Assembly (NCBI RefSeq): GCF_021025955.1
Contig: NZ_JAJNCL010000008.1
Coordinates: 62,001-126,000 of the forward strand
DNA length: 64,000 nt
Source of the DNA: Rhodococcus qingshengii
Lineage (GTDB): Bacteria; Actinomycetota; Actinomycetes; Mycobacteriales; Mycobacteriaceae
Reading direction: 5' to 3'
Shown here: positions 51,517 to 61,698 of the stretch, piece by piece
How the letters are laid out: each line of letters begins with the position of its first letter
How positions within the stretch are numbered: position 1 is the first letter of the stretch
Position numbers and translations under genes: made by a program
Notes under the pieces: model-generated
What the model was told of the DNA's origin: nothing
Seen by the model: only the letters and a program-made list of their open reading frames with translations
Database searches by the model: none

Positions 51517-52736
51517 CGTGCTTCTCCTGTTGTGACCGGGGCTGTTGCGAGCGGCGCCGTTGCGAGCGATGCCCAATAAGTGCCGTCGAGCATGGCTTCG
51601 AGTGTCTTGTGGTGCAGGATCATCTCGTCCGGGTTGTCGGGGAATTCGGCCTGCCCGAAAGCCACTGCGCGGCTTTGGACTCGGAACATGATCACCGCAT
51701 GCCGCAACGCGGCGTACACGATGTAGAAATCGAGATCCGATACCTGGTGGCCGGACAGCGAGCGGTAGGCATCTGCCACGTCCTCGCGACGCAGGAAGTC
51801 CGGCATTCCGGGAAGGCCGGCCATGGCCGCAAGATCCTCGAAGAACCTGTGCTGGAAGATCATCCATCCGAGGTCCAGCTCACGCGGCCCCAGTGCAGCC
51901 ATCTCCCAGTCGAGGACCGCCGCCGGTTCGAAGTCGCGGTAGATGACATTTCCGATCCGCGAGTCTCCCCAGCACAGCACTGCGGAACCGGCATCGGTGG
52001 GGAAGTTCGCCTCGATCCAGTCGAAACCGCGCTCGATCAACGGGGATCCAGGTCCGTCAGCGGTTGCCCACTCGTAATAGCTTCGCTGGTCCTCGATGTG
52101 CGTGCGAAGTGCTTCTGCCCCAGTCGGTTCGGCACCGCCGCCGCGCAACTCGGGGAGAGCCAGGTGTGGATCGGCCATAGCGTGCAACTCCGTGAGCACC
52201 CGGACCGATGACTGCTGGAGTCGAGAACAGTCGTCGACTGAGGCCTCCGAGAGCCAGGATCCGAACGTGTACGGCATGACGTCTGGCGGGATTTCGCCGT
52301 CACGCCGTTCCATCACGAAGAACTCGCCGCCGAGCGCGTCCGGGTTGCTCTCGGACCAGTACACCCGCGGGACCGGCACCGACGTGTGAGCTGCGACGGC
52401 GCTCATGACCCGAAACTGCTGGTCCAGGTTGTACGTCGGGAAGATCGGTACCGCACTGTCTCGCGGGGCGATGCGGGCGACCAGGCGATGCTCGGCTCGA
52501 ATCCCGTCCTCGATCCACGTCGCGTCGAAAAGCACAGTTTCGTTGGACATGCCGTTCGCGGCCGGTATCTCGACCGAGGTCACGGAGGGTTTCGAGCCTC
52601 GCCACAGCACGGTCGCGAGCCAGACTTCGAGGCTGCGCCGCATTTCGGCCGGGTCGTTGCGGGATTCGCCGGGTCTGGCGAATTCGGCGTAGTCGGGATC
52701 TTCGCCTGAGGTTTCTGTTTCGGTTCGAAGGTTCAT
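51513..52736 (-). CDS. Aminoglycoside-phosphotransferase-fold kinase (ACAD10-like)
   Basis: A 407-residue APH-fold protein. The catalytic loop reads CWGDSRIGNVIY, where Asp and Asn are kept but the usual His is replaced by Trp-adjacent Cys. The metal-binding AVLDWEMAALG follows. Related proteins phosphorylate hydroxyacyl-CoA or similar substrates rather than antibiotics. The ATG at 52736 follows GAGGAG. First gene of a three-gene minus-strand set, divergent from a TetR gene with a shared palindrome. Confidence 0.85.
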   Translation of the reverse strand: MNLRTETETSGEDPDYAEFARPGESRNDPAEMRRSLEVWLATVLWRGSKPSVTSVEIPAANGMSNETVLFDATWIEDGIRAEHRLVARIAPRDSAVPIFPTYNLDQQFRVMSAVAAHTSVPVPRVYWSESNPDALGGEFFVMERRDGEIPPDVMPYTFGSWLSEASVDDCSRLQQSSVRVLTELHAMADPHLALPELRGGGAEPTGAEALRTHIEDQRSYYEWATADGPGSPLIERGFDWIEANFPTDAGSAVLCWGDSRIGNVIYRDFEPAAVLDWEMAALGPRELDLGWMIFQHRFFEDLAAMAGLPGMPDFLRREDVADAYRSLSGHQVSDLDFYIVYAALRHAVIMFRVQSRAVAFGQAEFPDNPDEMILHHKTLEAMLDGTYWASLATAPLATAPVTTGEAR

Positions 52737-52779
52737 CACCACTCCTCGTGGTTCGGTGGCGCCGATGCGCACGTGCCGA

Positions 52780-52804
52780 TAGTCGATACAATATGTATCG
52801 ACTA
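52780..52804. promoter_or_regulatory. Perfect TetR operator between phosphotransferase and TetR genes
   Basis: Perfect 11-base arms TAGTCGATACA and TGTATCGACTA around ATA. It lies 44 bp from the phosphotransferase start and about 57 bp from the TetR ATG. It is the probable binding site of the adjacent TetR protein and regulates both directions. Confidence 0.8.
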
Positions 52805-52860
52805 AAGCCGTGACAGAATGTAACGGCCATCACAGCGATACCGCAAGGGATTTGCCCAAA

Positions 52861-53481
52861 ATGTCCAAAGATTCCGAAACTCAGCACCGCCTGGGCCCGC
52901 AGCGAAACCCTGCAATCGACGACGCAGTACTGGACGCGACCAGGCAACTGTTGGAGGAAAAGGGGTATGCAGGCACGTCCATCGACGCCATCGCCACCCG
53001 TGCGGGAGTGGGGCGCCCGGCGATCTACCGTCGGTGGCCTTCTAAGGCGCACATCGTCAACGACGCGATCTATCCGGTGCTCGACGTCGAACAGGGCGCG
53101 GACATCGACACCGAACTCGGCACCGAAGGCACGATCGCGGATCAGATCCGCGCGCTGGTGCACGGCGCGGTTGCACTGTTCGCAGCTCCTGCCACGCGAG
53201 CCGCTGCACCCGGGCTGATGAGCGAGGTGCGAACAAACGCGGAATTGCGTGAGGTTCTGGTGGTGCGGCAACTGGCCGGAGTCCGCGTCGAACTGAACCG
53301 TCGACTGGAAGCGGCGAGGGAGCGAGGCGACATCCGAAACGGCGTCGACGCCGACGCTCTTCTCGACATCATGGCGGGCGCGGCCATCTTCGCGATGTCG
53401 GTTCGGGACGTCCCGGACCCGGGGCCGTTCGCCGACTCACTCGCCGACATAGTGCTGAACGGCATACTCCCCGGTTGCTAA
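52861..53481 (+). CDS. TetR family transcriptional regulator
   Basis: About 206 residues. The TetR helix-turn-helix (TSIDAIATRAGVGRPAIYRR) is followed by WPSKAHIV, then a TetR_C-type ligand domain. The ATG at 52861 (MSKDSE) is chosen because the upstream in-frame start at 52810 lies next to the operator. Likely represses the divergent phosphotransferase operon. Confidence 0.88.
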   Translation: MSKDSETQHRLGPQRNPAIDDAVLDATRQLLEEKGYAGTSIDAIATRAGVGRPAIYRRWPSKAHIVNDAIYPVLDVEQGADIDTELGTEGTIADQIRALVHGAVALFAAPATRAAAPGLMSEVRTNAELREVLVVRQLAGVRVELNRRLEAARERGDIRNGVDADALLDIMAGAAIFAMSVRDVPDPGPFADSLADIVLNGILPGC

Positions 53482-54464
53482 TCCGCTGGCGCCGTACTGG
53501 TTTGGCCTACCCAGTCGAGGAACTGCCCATGGCCACCGGCTAGTCCCTGGGGTGTGCCGTCAAGAGAGACAACAAATTTGCCGCGACATTCCTCGGGTGC
53601 CACGGTCAGCTTGGCGTCGAGTTCAGACAGAACTCCAATACCTTCGTTGGCGATCCAGTGACATGGCAAAGCGCGAACAACTTCTGTGAATTCCATTCTG
53701 GCAGTGGGGATCAGATAGTTGAGGACTGCGCTGTGAAAGACGACGATCGTGGTGTCGAGTGGCGCACGCTCGACGAGAGCGGCAACAGCCGACGTGAGAT
53801 CTCCGCGAACCAGACGAGGCGGATCCGCACGCGCGAGGGCAGCAGCGTGGCGCAATCGCTGACGGCGATGGTCCTGTTCCGGCCACACAAGACTCTCCAA
53901 CCATCCCATGTCGTCGGTATCGCTTACATCGAGTGGATTGAGGTCGATACCCGCCCGGTAGACCACGTCTGGGACTTTCTCCGGAATCGGCGGATTGCCA
54001 GTCGTCGCGCACTTGAGCAACACAGTGGACGGACCTTCTACTGGATGCAGGTACCTTTCCCTGCCATAGAGATAGCTGTAGCGGTCCGGATAGAGGCACA
54101 GGCCCGCCGAGGCACCGACTTCGATAAGTGAGAGCGGCCCTTTCAACAATCCGAGGACGGGAACCAGGACGGCAGCGCGGCCGGCTTCATTGGTCTGCGT
54201 AGTCCGGATCCGCGCGAGTTGTTCCACCTCGGACCAGTTCTCCCTCAGCCACCGGCGAAACGACGCATACGGCGCGACCGGGGCACCGAGGTGACGGCTC
54301 GCCCCGAATATCAGGTTGGGTTGCCTGCGGGGTTCTGGAAGTCGATCGATCAGAGCGAGGACTGCTGGATCCTCCGATACGCCGAGGCCCCATTCCTCGT
54401 AGGTCGCTGAGTTCCCTCGAGCCTCCACTTCCGCGAACGATCGGTACCAGCGCGATGTGTCCAC
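53478..54464 (-). CDS. DUF2332 domain protein
   Basis: A 328-residue protein. The motifs LPEPRRQPNLIFGASRHLGAP and LLIEVGASAGLCLYPDRY-like segments, with later DLNPLDVSD, define DUF2332, which resembles an S-adenosylmethionine-dependent methyltransferase fold but lacks a known activity. It converges on the TetR gene with a 4-bp overlap of ends. Confidence 0.85.
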   Translation of the reverse strand: MDTSRWYRSFAEVEARGNSATYEEWGLGVSEDPAVLALIDRLPEPRRQPNLIFGASRHLGAPVAPYASFRRWLRENWSEVEQLARIRTTQTNEAGRAAVLVPVLGLLKGPLSLIEVGASAGLCLYPDRYSYLYGRERYLHPVEGPSTVLLKCATTGNPPIPEKVPDVVYRAGIDLNPLDVSDTDDMGWLESLVWPEQDHRRQRLRHAAALARADPPRLVRGDLTSAVAALVERAPLDTTIVVFHSAVLNYLIPTARMEFTEVVRALPCHWIANEGIGVLSELDAKLTVAPEECRGKFVVSLDGTPQGLAGGHGQFLDWVGQTSTAPAD

Positions 54465-54536
54465 CGTCGATGTCTACCGGATGCGGTCTAGGTCTGGGAA
54501 CCCGTGGTCGGCTCGCTGCCGACTATTCTGTGGGGC

Positions 54537-55013
54537 ATGACCGAGCCTGTAGCGACCGCTGACCTTGCCGACGAGATCGGACCCGACATCCGCAGCTGCG
54601 ACACGCAGTTCACCCAGTTCGGTGGACGTGAGGTCTTTGCCGGCCCCATCACCACCATCAAGTGCTTCCAGGACAACCTGCTCGTAAAGCAGACGCTCAG
54701 CGAACCGGGCAACGGCGGAGTCCTCGTCGTCGACGGCGACGCGAGCATCCACACCGCGCTGGTCGGCGACATCATCGCCGGCCGCGGCGTCGACAACGGC
54801 TGGGCCGGCGTCATCGTCAACGGAGCTGTCCGCGACTCGGCGATCCTGCGCACCCTCGACATCGGCGTCAAGGCTTTGGGTACTAACCCGCGAAAGAGCA
54901 CTCAGACCGGTTCGGGTGAGAAGAACGTGCCGATCGAAATCGGCGGCGTCACCTTCAACCCAGGCGAGATCGTCAACAGCGACCAGGACGGCGTCGTCGT
55001 TCGCGAAAGCTAG
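54537..55013 (+). CDS. rraA: RraA family protein (RNase E regulator-like/HMG aldolase)
   Basis: A 158-residue RraA-fold protein with the [22 protein letters not shown] and AVRDSAIL segments, where the aldolase members bind Mg and substrate (R and D of GAVRD). Actinobacterial proteins annotated RraA may be 4-hydroxy-4-methyl-2-oxoglutarate/oxaloacetate aldolases rather than RNase E inhibitors; the sequence does not decide. The ATG at 54537 replaces a longer GTG-starting frame. Confidence 0.85.
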   Translation: MTEPVATADLADEIGPDIRSCDTQFTQFGGREVFAGPITTIKCFQDNLLVKQTLSEPGNGGVLVVDGDASIHTALVGDIIAGRGVDNGWAGVIVNGAVRDSAILRTLDIGVKALGTNPRKSTQTGSGEKNVPIEIGGVTFNPGEIVNSDQDGVVVRES

Positions 55014-55028
55014 TCAGAAGTCGCGGGA

Positions 55029-55256
55029 TCAGGCGGGGGCTTCCACTTTGGCGGCCATCCCGCCGATCTCGACGACATCGCCGTCACGAAGCTGACGGCC
55101 ACGGCGATCTTCGACCTCACCGTTGACCGACACCATGCCGTCGGCGATCACTTCCTTGGCCTCCGCGCCCGATTCGATGAGGTTCGCGAGCTTCAGAAAC
55201 TGACCGAGCCGAATCATTTCGTCGCGGATGGGTACTGCTGGAATGTTGTCGGTCAT
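55029..55256 (-). CDS. S4 domain RNA-binding protein
   Basis: A 75-residue protein consisting of one S4 RNA-binding domain (IRLGQFLKLANLIESGAEAK, then GMVSVNGEVEDRRGRQL). It is similar to the YbcJ/YaaA-like small S4 proteins, which bind structured RNA near the ribosome. An ATG at 55265 would add three residues. It is divergent from lysX with about 90 bp between starts. Confidence 0.85.
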   Translation of the reverse strand: MTDNIPAVPIRDEMIRLGQFLKLANLIESGAEAKEVIADGMVSVNGEVEDRRGRQLRDGDVVEIGGMAAKVEAPA

Positions 55257-55344
55257 GTCAATCATCTTCCTCCTCCCACAAAACTGGACACGACAGACCA
55301 CACTTAGCGTGAGGATCTGATCGACCGGTAGGAGAGGAAGCTCG

Positions 55345-58300
55345 ATGGCACCATTGACCGAGGTATCGGACACCACTGCAGAGTTGGTGGAATCGCCACC
55401 CGAAAATCCGCGCCAGGCGCGTCGATTCCGCAAAGGGCGGTTCAGCCAGGTTCCCCATATCTCGGGACTGATCCTCGGAGTCTTCTCGGTACTGGTGTTC
55501 CTGTGGAGCATCTCGCCGGTACTGCGGCACATCCTCCGCGTCCCACGCGAATACATCGACAATTACTACTTCGACGCACCGGATACGAGCCTGTCGTGGG
55601 CGCTCGTCGTCGCCCTGCTCGCCGCGGCCCTCGCGAGCCGCAAGCGCATCGCCTGGTGGCTGTTGACGATCTACCTGTCCCTGATCACCCTCACCAACAT
55701 CGCCTCCGCGATCGTCGACAAGAACCCGAACAACGCCGTGGCCGTTGTCGTTCTACTGATCGTGATCGGAATCCTGATCGCCGCGAGGCCCGAGTTCTAC
55801 ACACGCGTACGACGCGGCGCCGGCTGGAAAGCTCTCGGCGTGCTGATCGGCGGCATGGCTGTAGCGACCGTGATCGGTTGGGGCCTGGTCGAGCTCTTCC
55901 CAGGTGACCTGCCGCAGAACCAAAGATTCCTGTGGGCACTGAACCGCGTCACCGCCGCGGCTTCGGTCGACAACGAGGTGTTCGACGGTCATCCACGCGT
56001 CTTCGTCAACACGATCCTCGGTCTCCTCGGCGCCATCGCACTACTCGCCGCCGTCATGACGCTCTTCCGCGCGCAACGCTCCAACAACGCCCTCACCGGA
56101 AACGACGAGTCCGCGATCCGCGGTCTGATCCAGAACTTCGGCGCCGACGACTCACTCGCCTACTTCGCCACCCGACGCGACAAGGCGGTCATCTTCGCGC
56201 CGAGCGGCAAGGCCGCGATCACGTATCGCGTCGAAATCGGCGTCTGCCTCGCCAGTGGTGACCCGATCGGCGATCCCGAAGCCTGGCCGCACGCCATCGA
56301 AGCCTGGCAGGGACTCGCGTCGCAGTACGGCTGGGCGACGGCCGTCATGGGCGCCAGCGAAACCGGAGCGACGGCGTACAAAAAGGCGGGCTTGAGCGTC
56401 CTGCAACTCGGCGACGAAGCGATCCTGCGTACCCGCGAGTTCAATCTCAACGGACGCGATATGCGTCCGGTCCGTCAGGCCGTCACCCGTGTGAGACGCC
56501 ACGGCGTCACCGTCCGGATGCGACGCCATCGCGACATCCCGCCCGAGGACATGGCGGCCGTCATCATCCGCGCCGACGACTGGCGCGACACCGACACCGA
56601 GCGCGGCTTCTCCATGGCGCTCGGCCGATTGGGCGATCACCTCGACGGCGACTGCCTCCTCGTCGAGGCCGTCATGGGTGAAGGCACCGAGGACGAAAGC
56701 GTCGTCGGCATGCTCTCGCTCGTGCCGTGGGGTCCGAACGGCGTGTCGCTCGACCTGATGCGCCGCAAGCCGACTGCGCCCAACGGAGTCGTCGAACTGA
56801 TGGTCGCGGAGTTGGCCACACGTTCGGACGAGATCGGCGTCGTACGGGTCTCGCTCAACTTCGCCGTGTTCCGCTCGGTATTCGAGGAAGGTTCGCGCAT
56901 CGGCGCCGGCCCGATCCTCCGCATTTGGCGCTCGGTGCTCGTCTTCTTCTCGCGCTGGTGGCAGCTCGAAGCCCTGTACCGCTCGAATGTGAAGTACCAG
57001 CCTGATTGGGAGCCACGCTTCCTCTGCTTCGAAGACAACCGCGAACTGCCGCGCGTCGGATTCGCGTCGGCCATCGCCGAAGGCTTTGTGGTGCTGCCCA
57101 GTTTCGGGCGCAAGTCGAGCCAGGTCGTCAAACACACCGGCACGCATGTGGCGGTGCCCGCCGCTCTGGTGACGTCCGAAGGACTGCACGCCGACGGCAG
57201 TCCGCCGGACTCGGCGCCGTCGTTCACGACCAACGGCCCGCGTCGACCCGAGCAGGTCCGGGTGCGCATGAACAAGCTCGCGCAACTGGCCGACGAAGGA
57301 ATCGCCGCGTACCCCGTCGCCTATCCGCCGACGCACACGATCGCGGCGGCAGCGAAGTCACCGGAGGGCACCCGCGTGCGAATCGCGGGACGCCTCCTGC
57401 GGGTCCGCGACTACGGCGGAGTGGTGTTCACGGACGTGCGCGATTGGTCCGGCGACATTCAGGTCCTGGTCGACCAGGACAACGTCGGCCGCGAGAAATT
57501 GGCGGAGTTCGCCGCCGAGTTCGATCTCGGTGACCTTATCGAGGTCAGCGGAACCATCGGCCGCAGCCGCAAGGGCGAACTGTCGCTCATCGCCGTCGAA
57601 TGGCGCATGAACGGCAAGTGCCTGCACCCGCTGCCGGACAAGTGGAAGGGCCTCTCGGATCCCGAGACCCGTGTCCGCCAGCGATACCTCGACATCGCTC
57701 TCAACCCGAAGGCCCGCGAACTGCTCGAGGCCCGAAGCGCCGTCGTGAAATCGCTGCGCGATTCACTCGGTGGTCGCGGATACCTCGAAGTCGAGACCCC
57801 GATCCTGCAGCAGGTGCACGGCGGTGCCAATGCCGCACCGTTCCTGACACACATCAACGCGTACAACCTCGACCTCTATCTCCGCATCGCACCCGAGCTG
57901 TACCTGAAGCGCCTGTGCGTCGCGGGTATGGAAAAGGTGTTCGAGATCGGCCGCGTGTTCCGCAACGAGGGCGTCGACTTCAAACACAATCCCGAGTTCA
58001 CGATCCTCGAGGCGTACGAGGCGCACAGTGACTACGAGGGCATGATGCGGATGTGCCGCGAGCTGATCCAGGCGGCGGCCGTCGCAGCGTTCGGTCGCGA
58101 GATCATCATGCGACCCGGCCCGGACGGAGAACTGGTCGAGGTCGACATCTCCGGCGAGTGGCCGGTGAAAACGATGCACGGCGCCGTCGCCGAAAAACTT
58201 GGCGTCGACGTCTCCCCCGAGACGAGTCTCGAAGACCTGCAGAAGCTGTGCGACGCCAACGAGATTCCGTACCAGTCCAGCTGGGATACCGGCGCCATTG

Positions 58301-58701
58301 CGCAGGAAATGTACGAGCACCTGGTCGAGGACTACACCGAGTTCCCGACGTTCTACACCAACTTCCCCACCTCGATGTCGCCGCTCACCCGGCCGCACCG
58401 CAGCATCCCCGGCGTCGCCGAGAAGTGGGACCTGGTGGCGTGGGGCGTCGAACTCGGAACCGCGTACAGCGAGCTGACGGACCCCGTGGATCAACGCAAC
58501 CGGCTCACCGAGCAGTCGATGCTCGCGGCCGGCGGCGACCCAGAAGCGATGGAATTGGACGAGGACTTCCTCCAAGCCCTCGAACACGCGATGCCGCCGA
58601 CGGGTGGTCTCGGGATGGGCGTGGACCGAATCGTCATGCTGATCACGGGTGGCAGCATCCGCGAGACGCTGGCCTTCCCCCTCGCAAAACCGCGTCAGTA
58701 G
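55345..58701 (+). CDS. lysX: Bifunctional lysylphosphatidylglycerol synthetase/lysyl-tRNA synthetase LysX
   Basis: An 1118-residue fusion. The N-terminal part (about 1-250) has 6-7 membrane helices; residues 250-580 are an MprF-type DUF2156 lysyl transferase domain. A class II lysyl-tRNA synthetase follows from about 630, with an OB domain, motif 2 [19 protein letters not shown] and motif 3 [17 protein letters not shown]. It charges tRNA-Lys and moves lysine to phosphatidylglycerol, which makes the membrane more cationic and helps resist antimicrobial peptides. A separate housekeeping LysRS is expected elsewhere. Organisation matches mycobacterial LysX. Confidence 0.94.
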   Translation: MAPLTEVSDTTAELVESPPENPRQARRFRKGRFSQVPHISGLILGVFSVLVFLWSISPVLRHILRVPREYIDNYYFDAPDTSLSWALVVALLAAALASRKRIAWWLLTIYLSLITLTNIASAIVDKNPNNAVAVVVLLIVIGILIAARPEFYTRVRRGAGWKALGVLIGGMAVATVIGWGLVELFPGDLPQNQRFLWALNRVTAAASVDNEVFDGHPRVFVNTILGLLGAIALLAAVMTLFRAQRSNNALTGNDESAIRGLIQNFGADDSLAYFATRRDKAVIFAPSGKAAITYRVEIGVCLASGDPIGDPEAWPHAIEAWQGLASQYGWATAVMGASETGATAYKKAGLSVLQLGDEAILRTREFNLNGRDMRPVRQAVTRVRRHGVTVRMRRHRDIPPEDMAAVIIRADDWRDTDTERGFSMALGRLGDHLDGDCLLVEAVMGEGTEDESVVGMLSLVPWGPNGVSLDLMRRKPTAPNGVVELMVAELATRSDEIGVVRVSLNFAVFRSVFEEGSRIGAGPILRIWRSVLVFFSRWWQLEALYRSNVKYQPDWEPRFLCFEDNRELPRVGFASAIAEGFVVLPSFGRKSSQVVKHTGTHVAVPAALVTSEGLHADGSPPDSAPSFTTNGPRRPEQVRVRMNKLAQLADEGIAAYPVAYPPTHTIAAAAKSPEGTRVRIAGRLLRVRDYGGVVFTDVRDWSGDIQVLVDQDNVGREKLAEFAAEFDLGDLIEVSGTIGRSRKGELSLIAVEWRMNGKCLHPLPDKWKGLSDPETRVRQRYLDIALNPKARELLEARSAVVKSLRDSLGGRGYLEVETPILQQVHGGANAAPFLTHINAYNLDLYLRIAPELYLKRLCVAGMEKVFEIGRVFRNEGVDFKHNPEFTILEAYEAHSDYEGMMRMCRELIQAAAVAAFGREIIMRPGPDGELVEVDISGEWPVKTMHGAVAEKLGVDVSPETSLEDLQKLCDANEIPYQSSWDTGAIAQEMYEHLVEDYTEFPTFYTNFPTSMSPLTRPHRSIPGVAEKWDLVAWGVELGTAYSELTDPVDQRNRLTEQSMLAAGGDPEAMELDEDFLQALEHAMPPTGGLGMGVDRIVMLITGGSIRETLAFPLAKPRQ

Positions 58702-58714
58702 TCCGGATTCTCGC

Positions 58715-59605
58715 GTGCCGGAATTGTTCCACGTGAAACCACCGGGCGAAATCTTGCAGGTCGGCGAGAACCGGCTGCATGTTCTAGCCGAAGGCGACGG
58801 CCCCGTCGTGGTCCTGTGCGGCGGGCTGGCGGGCAACTGGTTCGACTGGGATGACTGCGCACGTCATCTCCAGTCGGACCACACCGTCGTCCGCTTCGAT
58901 CGCCCGGGTTTCGGACTCAGTGAGCCGTCGTCCGAAGTGCCGACCGTGCACGGTGAAGCTCAGCGGATCCTCGATGTTCTCGACGCTCTGGGGTTGGCGG
59001 AGCCCGCGGTGGTGGTCGGCCACTCCATCGCCGGCTTCTACGTCGAAGGCTTCGCGCGCCTGTTCCCCGATCGCGCAGCGGGCATGCTCCTCCTCGATTC
59101 CAGTGCCGAGAAAGAGCCGAAACGTCTTTTCCCCCGTGACCTGCTGCTGATCGCCTCCCGGGCCGCCGCGGCCTCGTTCAGCACCACCGGGCTGCAACGT
59201 CTCCTCGGCACCACGACGCGCAAGATCCTCAACCAGTCCGTGCCGCCGAGCGGCTCCTCGGACGCGACGCTCGAATGGGTCCGGAAGATCTACCGCGAGC
59301 CTCATTATCTGGAAGCGGCGATGGTCGAATACGTCGCATACACCGATATGGCGTTGGAGCTCACCGCTTTACGACGGTCGAGCGCGCACCCCCTACCCGA
59401 CATCGACCGTAGCGTCGTCGCCGCGCACACGGGCCACACCACCCCCTGGTCCATCGCCTGGATGGCGAAACAGCAGAAACTCGCCACCTACCTCGGCGGA
59501 AGCTTTCACGTACTACGCCCGGCGCATCACCACGCCATGATCGATCAGCCCGAGGAGTTGGCGGAATTGATCCGGCGCCTCACGCAGCCGAACCGTCGAG
59601 AGTGA
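58715..59605 (+). CDS. Alpha/beta hydrolase
   Basis: A 296-residue alpha/beta-fold hydrolase with the nucleophile motif GHSIAG (Ser in VVVGHSIAGFYVEGFARL), oxyanion-region LCGGLAGNWFDW and a C-terminal His in PAHHHAMI. The GTG at 58715 starts 13 bp after the lysX stop; a GTG at 58733 is an alternative and would lie within the parS-like site. The substrate is unknown. It is probably co-transcribed with lysX. Confidence 0.85.
   Translation: MPELFHVKPPGEILQVGENRLHVLAEGDGPVVVLCGGLAGNWFDWDDCARHLQSDHTVVRFDRPGFGLSEPSSEVPTVHGEAQRILDVLDALGLAEPAVVVGHSIAGFYVEGFARLFPDRAAGMLLLDSSAEKEPKRLFPRDLLLIASRAAAASFSTTGLQRLLGTTTRKILNQSVPPSGSSDATLEWVRKIYREPHYLEAAMVEYVAYTDMALELTALRRSSAHPLPDIDRSVVAAHTGHTTPWSIAWMAKQQKLATYLGGSFHVLRPAHHHAMIDQPEELAELIRRLTQPNRRE
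58725..58740. promoter_or_regulatory. parS-like sequence
   Basis: TGTTCCACGTGAAACC differs from the ParB-binding consensus TGTTTCACGTGAAACA at two of 16 positions, one of which is variable in known sites. It lies inside the first codons of the hydrolase gene. Coding parS sites are known in other bacteria, but a single chance match in GC-rich DNA is possible. Confidence 0.4.
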
Positions 59606-59683
59606 CACCTAAAGTTACAACTCGGACAGTAGCCGGATCATTGCTAGTCTCGGACAGCTTCTGCTTTCTACGACAGGCTGACC

Positions 59684-61093
59684 ATGGACCGTTCGACACG
59701 TCAGGTGCGCTCGTGCCTGATTTTCGTGGCGATCCTCGTTGTCGCCCTGGCGGGCATCGCCGCCCGTCCGCCCGGGTTTCTCTCGACCTTCTGGCCCGCC
59801 AACGCGATCCTTCTGGGCATTCTCCTTCGTAACCCTCGCTCGTTTGCGCCGATCGGACTGGCTGTCGGCGGCGCCGCGCTGATGACAGCGGATCTTGCGA
59901 CCGGAAGCCCCGTGCAGCGGGCCTTCGAACTGAATGCGATCAACCTGATCGGAGTCACGACGGGATTGATCGCCGCGAACTTGCTCGGCTGCTTTCCACA
60001 GCGAGTCTCCGAAGCGAAGTACACCACCAGAGTCTTTCTCGTTTCGGTTCTGGCATCTCTGACGGCCGGGTCCGCCAGCGCACTCCGCACTCAACTCCAC
60101 GAAGGAAGCGGTGCGGCAACGGAATTGGTGGGGTGGTTCTTCGCCGACCTGTGTACGTATCTGATCGTGCTGCCGATCGTTCTGTCGGCACCGACGCTCG
60201 AACACATTCGTAGAACCTTCGGGCCGTCTGTGCGGCAGAGTCTACGCGTGAGGCGGCTCACACAGATCCTTGCGCCGCTAGCCGCACTCCTGGTCTGTCT
60301 GCCGTTCGCCTTGGAGGTGCAGGGTGCTCTTGCGCTACTGCTCCCGATGCCGGCGCTCCTGTGGTGCGCGATGCGCGTCTCACTGTTCAGCACTTCGCTA
60401 CTGGCAGCCGGATGGAGTGCCTGGGCACTGGTCATGGCGGGCAAGGGGCGACTGGCACTGGCAGATCCGATTCACCTGCTGAGCGAAGGCGTGACCACCA
60501 GAATCTCCGTCATCTTGATGGCACTCTCCCCCATCGCCGTGGCCGTCGCGACGGGCGCACAGCGACGCGCTGAGCGAGAACTCCAACGAATCGCCGAATG
60601 CGACGCCTTGACCGGAACGCTGAGTCGCCACGCGTTCTGGACCCAATCGCAGGAACTCCTCGACGCCCAGCACGCGGCGCAACGACCGATCGCCGTCATG
60701 ATGCTCGATCTCGACCACTTCAAATCCATCAACGACAACCTCGGTCACCTCACCGGCGATTCGGTCCTCGAACAATTCGGAAACACCCTCCTCGCCACTA
60801 CCGAAGGACTGGGACTGTCCGGTCGACTGGGTGGTGAAGAATTTGCCGTCGCGATAGGCGACTGCACCTTCGAGGAAGCCATCCAGCTCGCGGAGCGGAT
60901 TCGGCAGACCCAGGAGGCTCACGCGCGATCCATTCGCGGTTTCGCGGGAACGGTCAGTATCGGCGTCGCCTGGGTCGATCGTGCGATGCCGGGCATGGAG
61001 ACTCTGCTCGACATCGCCGACAACGCGATGTACCAGGCAAAACGCGACGGCCGAAACCTCGTGGTGGCGTTCGATCTCTACATGGCAAGGTGA
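59684..61093 (+). CDS. MASE1-GGDEF diguanylate cyclase
   Basis: A 469-residue protein with about eight N-terminal membrane helices in MASE1 arrangement (FLSTFWPANAILLGILL is typical). A GGDEF domain follows, with active site RLGGEEFAVAI and substrate residues in MLDLDHFKSINDNLGH. It would make cyclic di-GMP from two GTP. The RxxD inhibitory site expected five residues before GGEEF is absent (TEGLGLSG), so product inhibition may be weak. No EAL domain is attached. Confidence 0.9.
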   Translation: MDRSTRQVRSCLIFVAILVVALAGIAARPPGFLSTFWPANAILLGILLRNPRSFAPIGLAVGGAALMTADLATGSPVQRAFELNAINLIGVTTGLIAANLLGCFPQRVSEAKYTTRVFLVSVLASLTAGSASALRTQLHEGSGAATELVGWFFADLCTYLIVLPIVLSAPTLEHIRRTFGPSVRQSLRVRRLTQILAPLAALLVCLPFALEVQGALALLLPMPALLWCAMRVSLFSTSLLAAGWSAWALVMAGKGRLALADPIHLLSEGVTTRISVILMALSPIAVAVATGAQRRAERELQRIAECDALTGTLSRHAFWTQSQELLDAQHAAQRPIAVMMLDLDHFKSINDNLGHLTGDSVLEQFGNTLLATTEGLGLSGRLGGEEFAVAIGDCTFEEAIQLAERIRQTQEAHARSIRGFAGTVSIGVAWVDRAMPGMETLLDIADNAMYQAKRDGRNLVVAFDLYMAR

Positions 61094-61098
61094 CGTAG

Positions 61099-61698
61099 GT
61101 GCAACTACTTCTGATCCGACACGCGCTCCCCGAACTGGCCGAGGTCACCGAAGGCCGCGCCGATCCCTCGCTGACCGACGAAGGCCACGCTCAGGCACTA
61201 CGGCTGCCCGCAGCACTGGCGCCGTACCGGATCACCGGGCTCTTCAGCAGCCCGCAGAAGCGCGCACTCGAGACCGCGGTCCCAGTAGCGCAGGTATTGG
61301 ATCTTCCGGTCACCCAGCTCGAGGGCCTGGCGGAATACGACTACGAGCAACCGCACTACATCCCGATGCACGAGGTCTTGGAACGCGCACCGGAAACATA
61401 TGCGCGCATCAAAGCCGGCTGGCTACCCGAGTCGGTGGACGCCGACGCTTTTCGTGCGCGAGTCCTCGGTGCGATCGACGAGATAGTCGCGGCAACCGAC
61501 AACGACGCCACCGTCGCGATCTTCTGCCACGGCGGCGTCGTCAACATCGTTTTGCAGGAACTACTCGGGCTGGAGCGTCCGTTGACCTTCCCGATCGAGT
61601 ACGTCTCCGTGACGCGAATTCTTGTTTCCCGTAATGGAAGCCGCAGGGTCGGCTCGATCAACGAAACCGGTCACGTACGCAACATGCTTCGCGTGTAG
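61099..61698 (+). CDS. Histidine phosphatase family protein (phosphoglycerate-mutase fold)
   Basis: A 199-residue histidine phosphatase. The catalytic LIRHALPE (R-H-A rather than R-H-G) is near the N-terminus, followed by FSSPQKRALETA and a C-terminal AIFCHGGVVN. The GTG start lies 5 bp after the cyclase stop, so the two are probably one transcript. The substrate is unknown; broad phosphomonoester hydrolysis is expected. It converges on the peptide transporter genes with abutting ends. Confidence 0.9.
   Translation: MQLLLIRHALPELAEVTEGRADPSLTDEGHAQALRLPAALAPYRITGLFSSPQKRALETAVPVAQVLDLPVTQLEGLAEYDYEQPHYIPMHEVLERAPETYARIKAGWLPESVDADAFRARVLGAIDEIVAATDNDATVAIFCHGGVVNIVLQELLGLERPLTFPIEYVSVTRILVSRNGSRRVGSINETGHVRNMLRV

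Noticed and set aside
56152-57336. A 394-codon minus-strand frame inside lysX
   Set aside because: LysX is complete and continuous on the plus strand; the antisense product has no family features.
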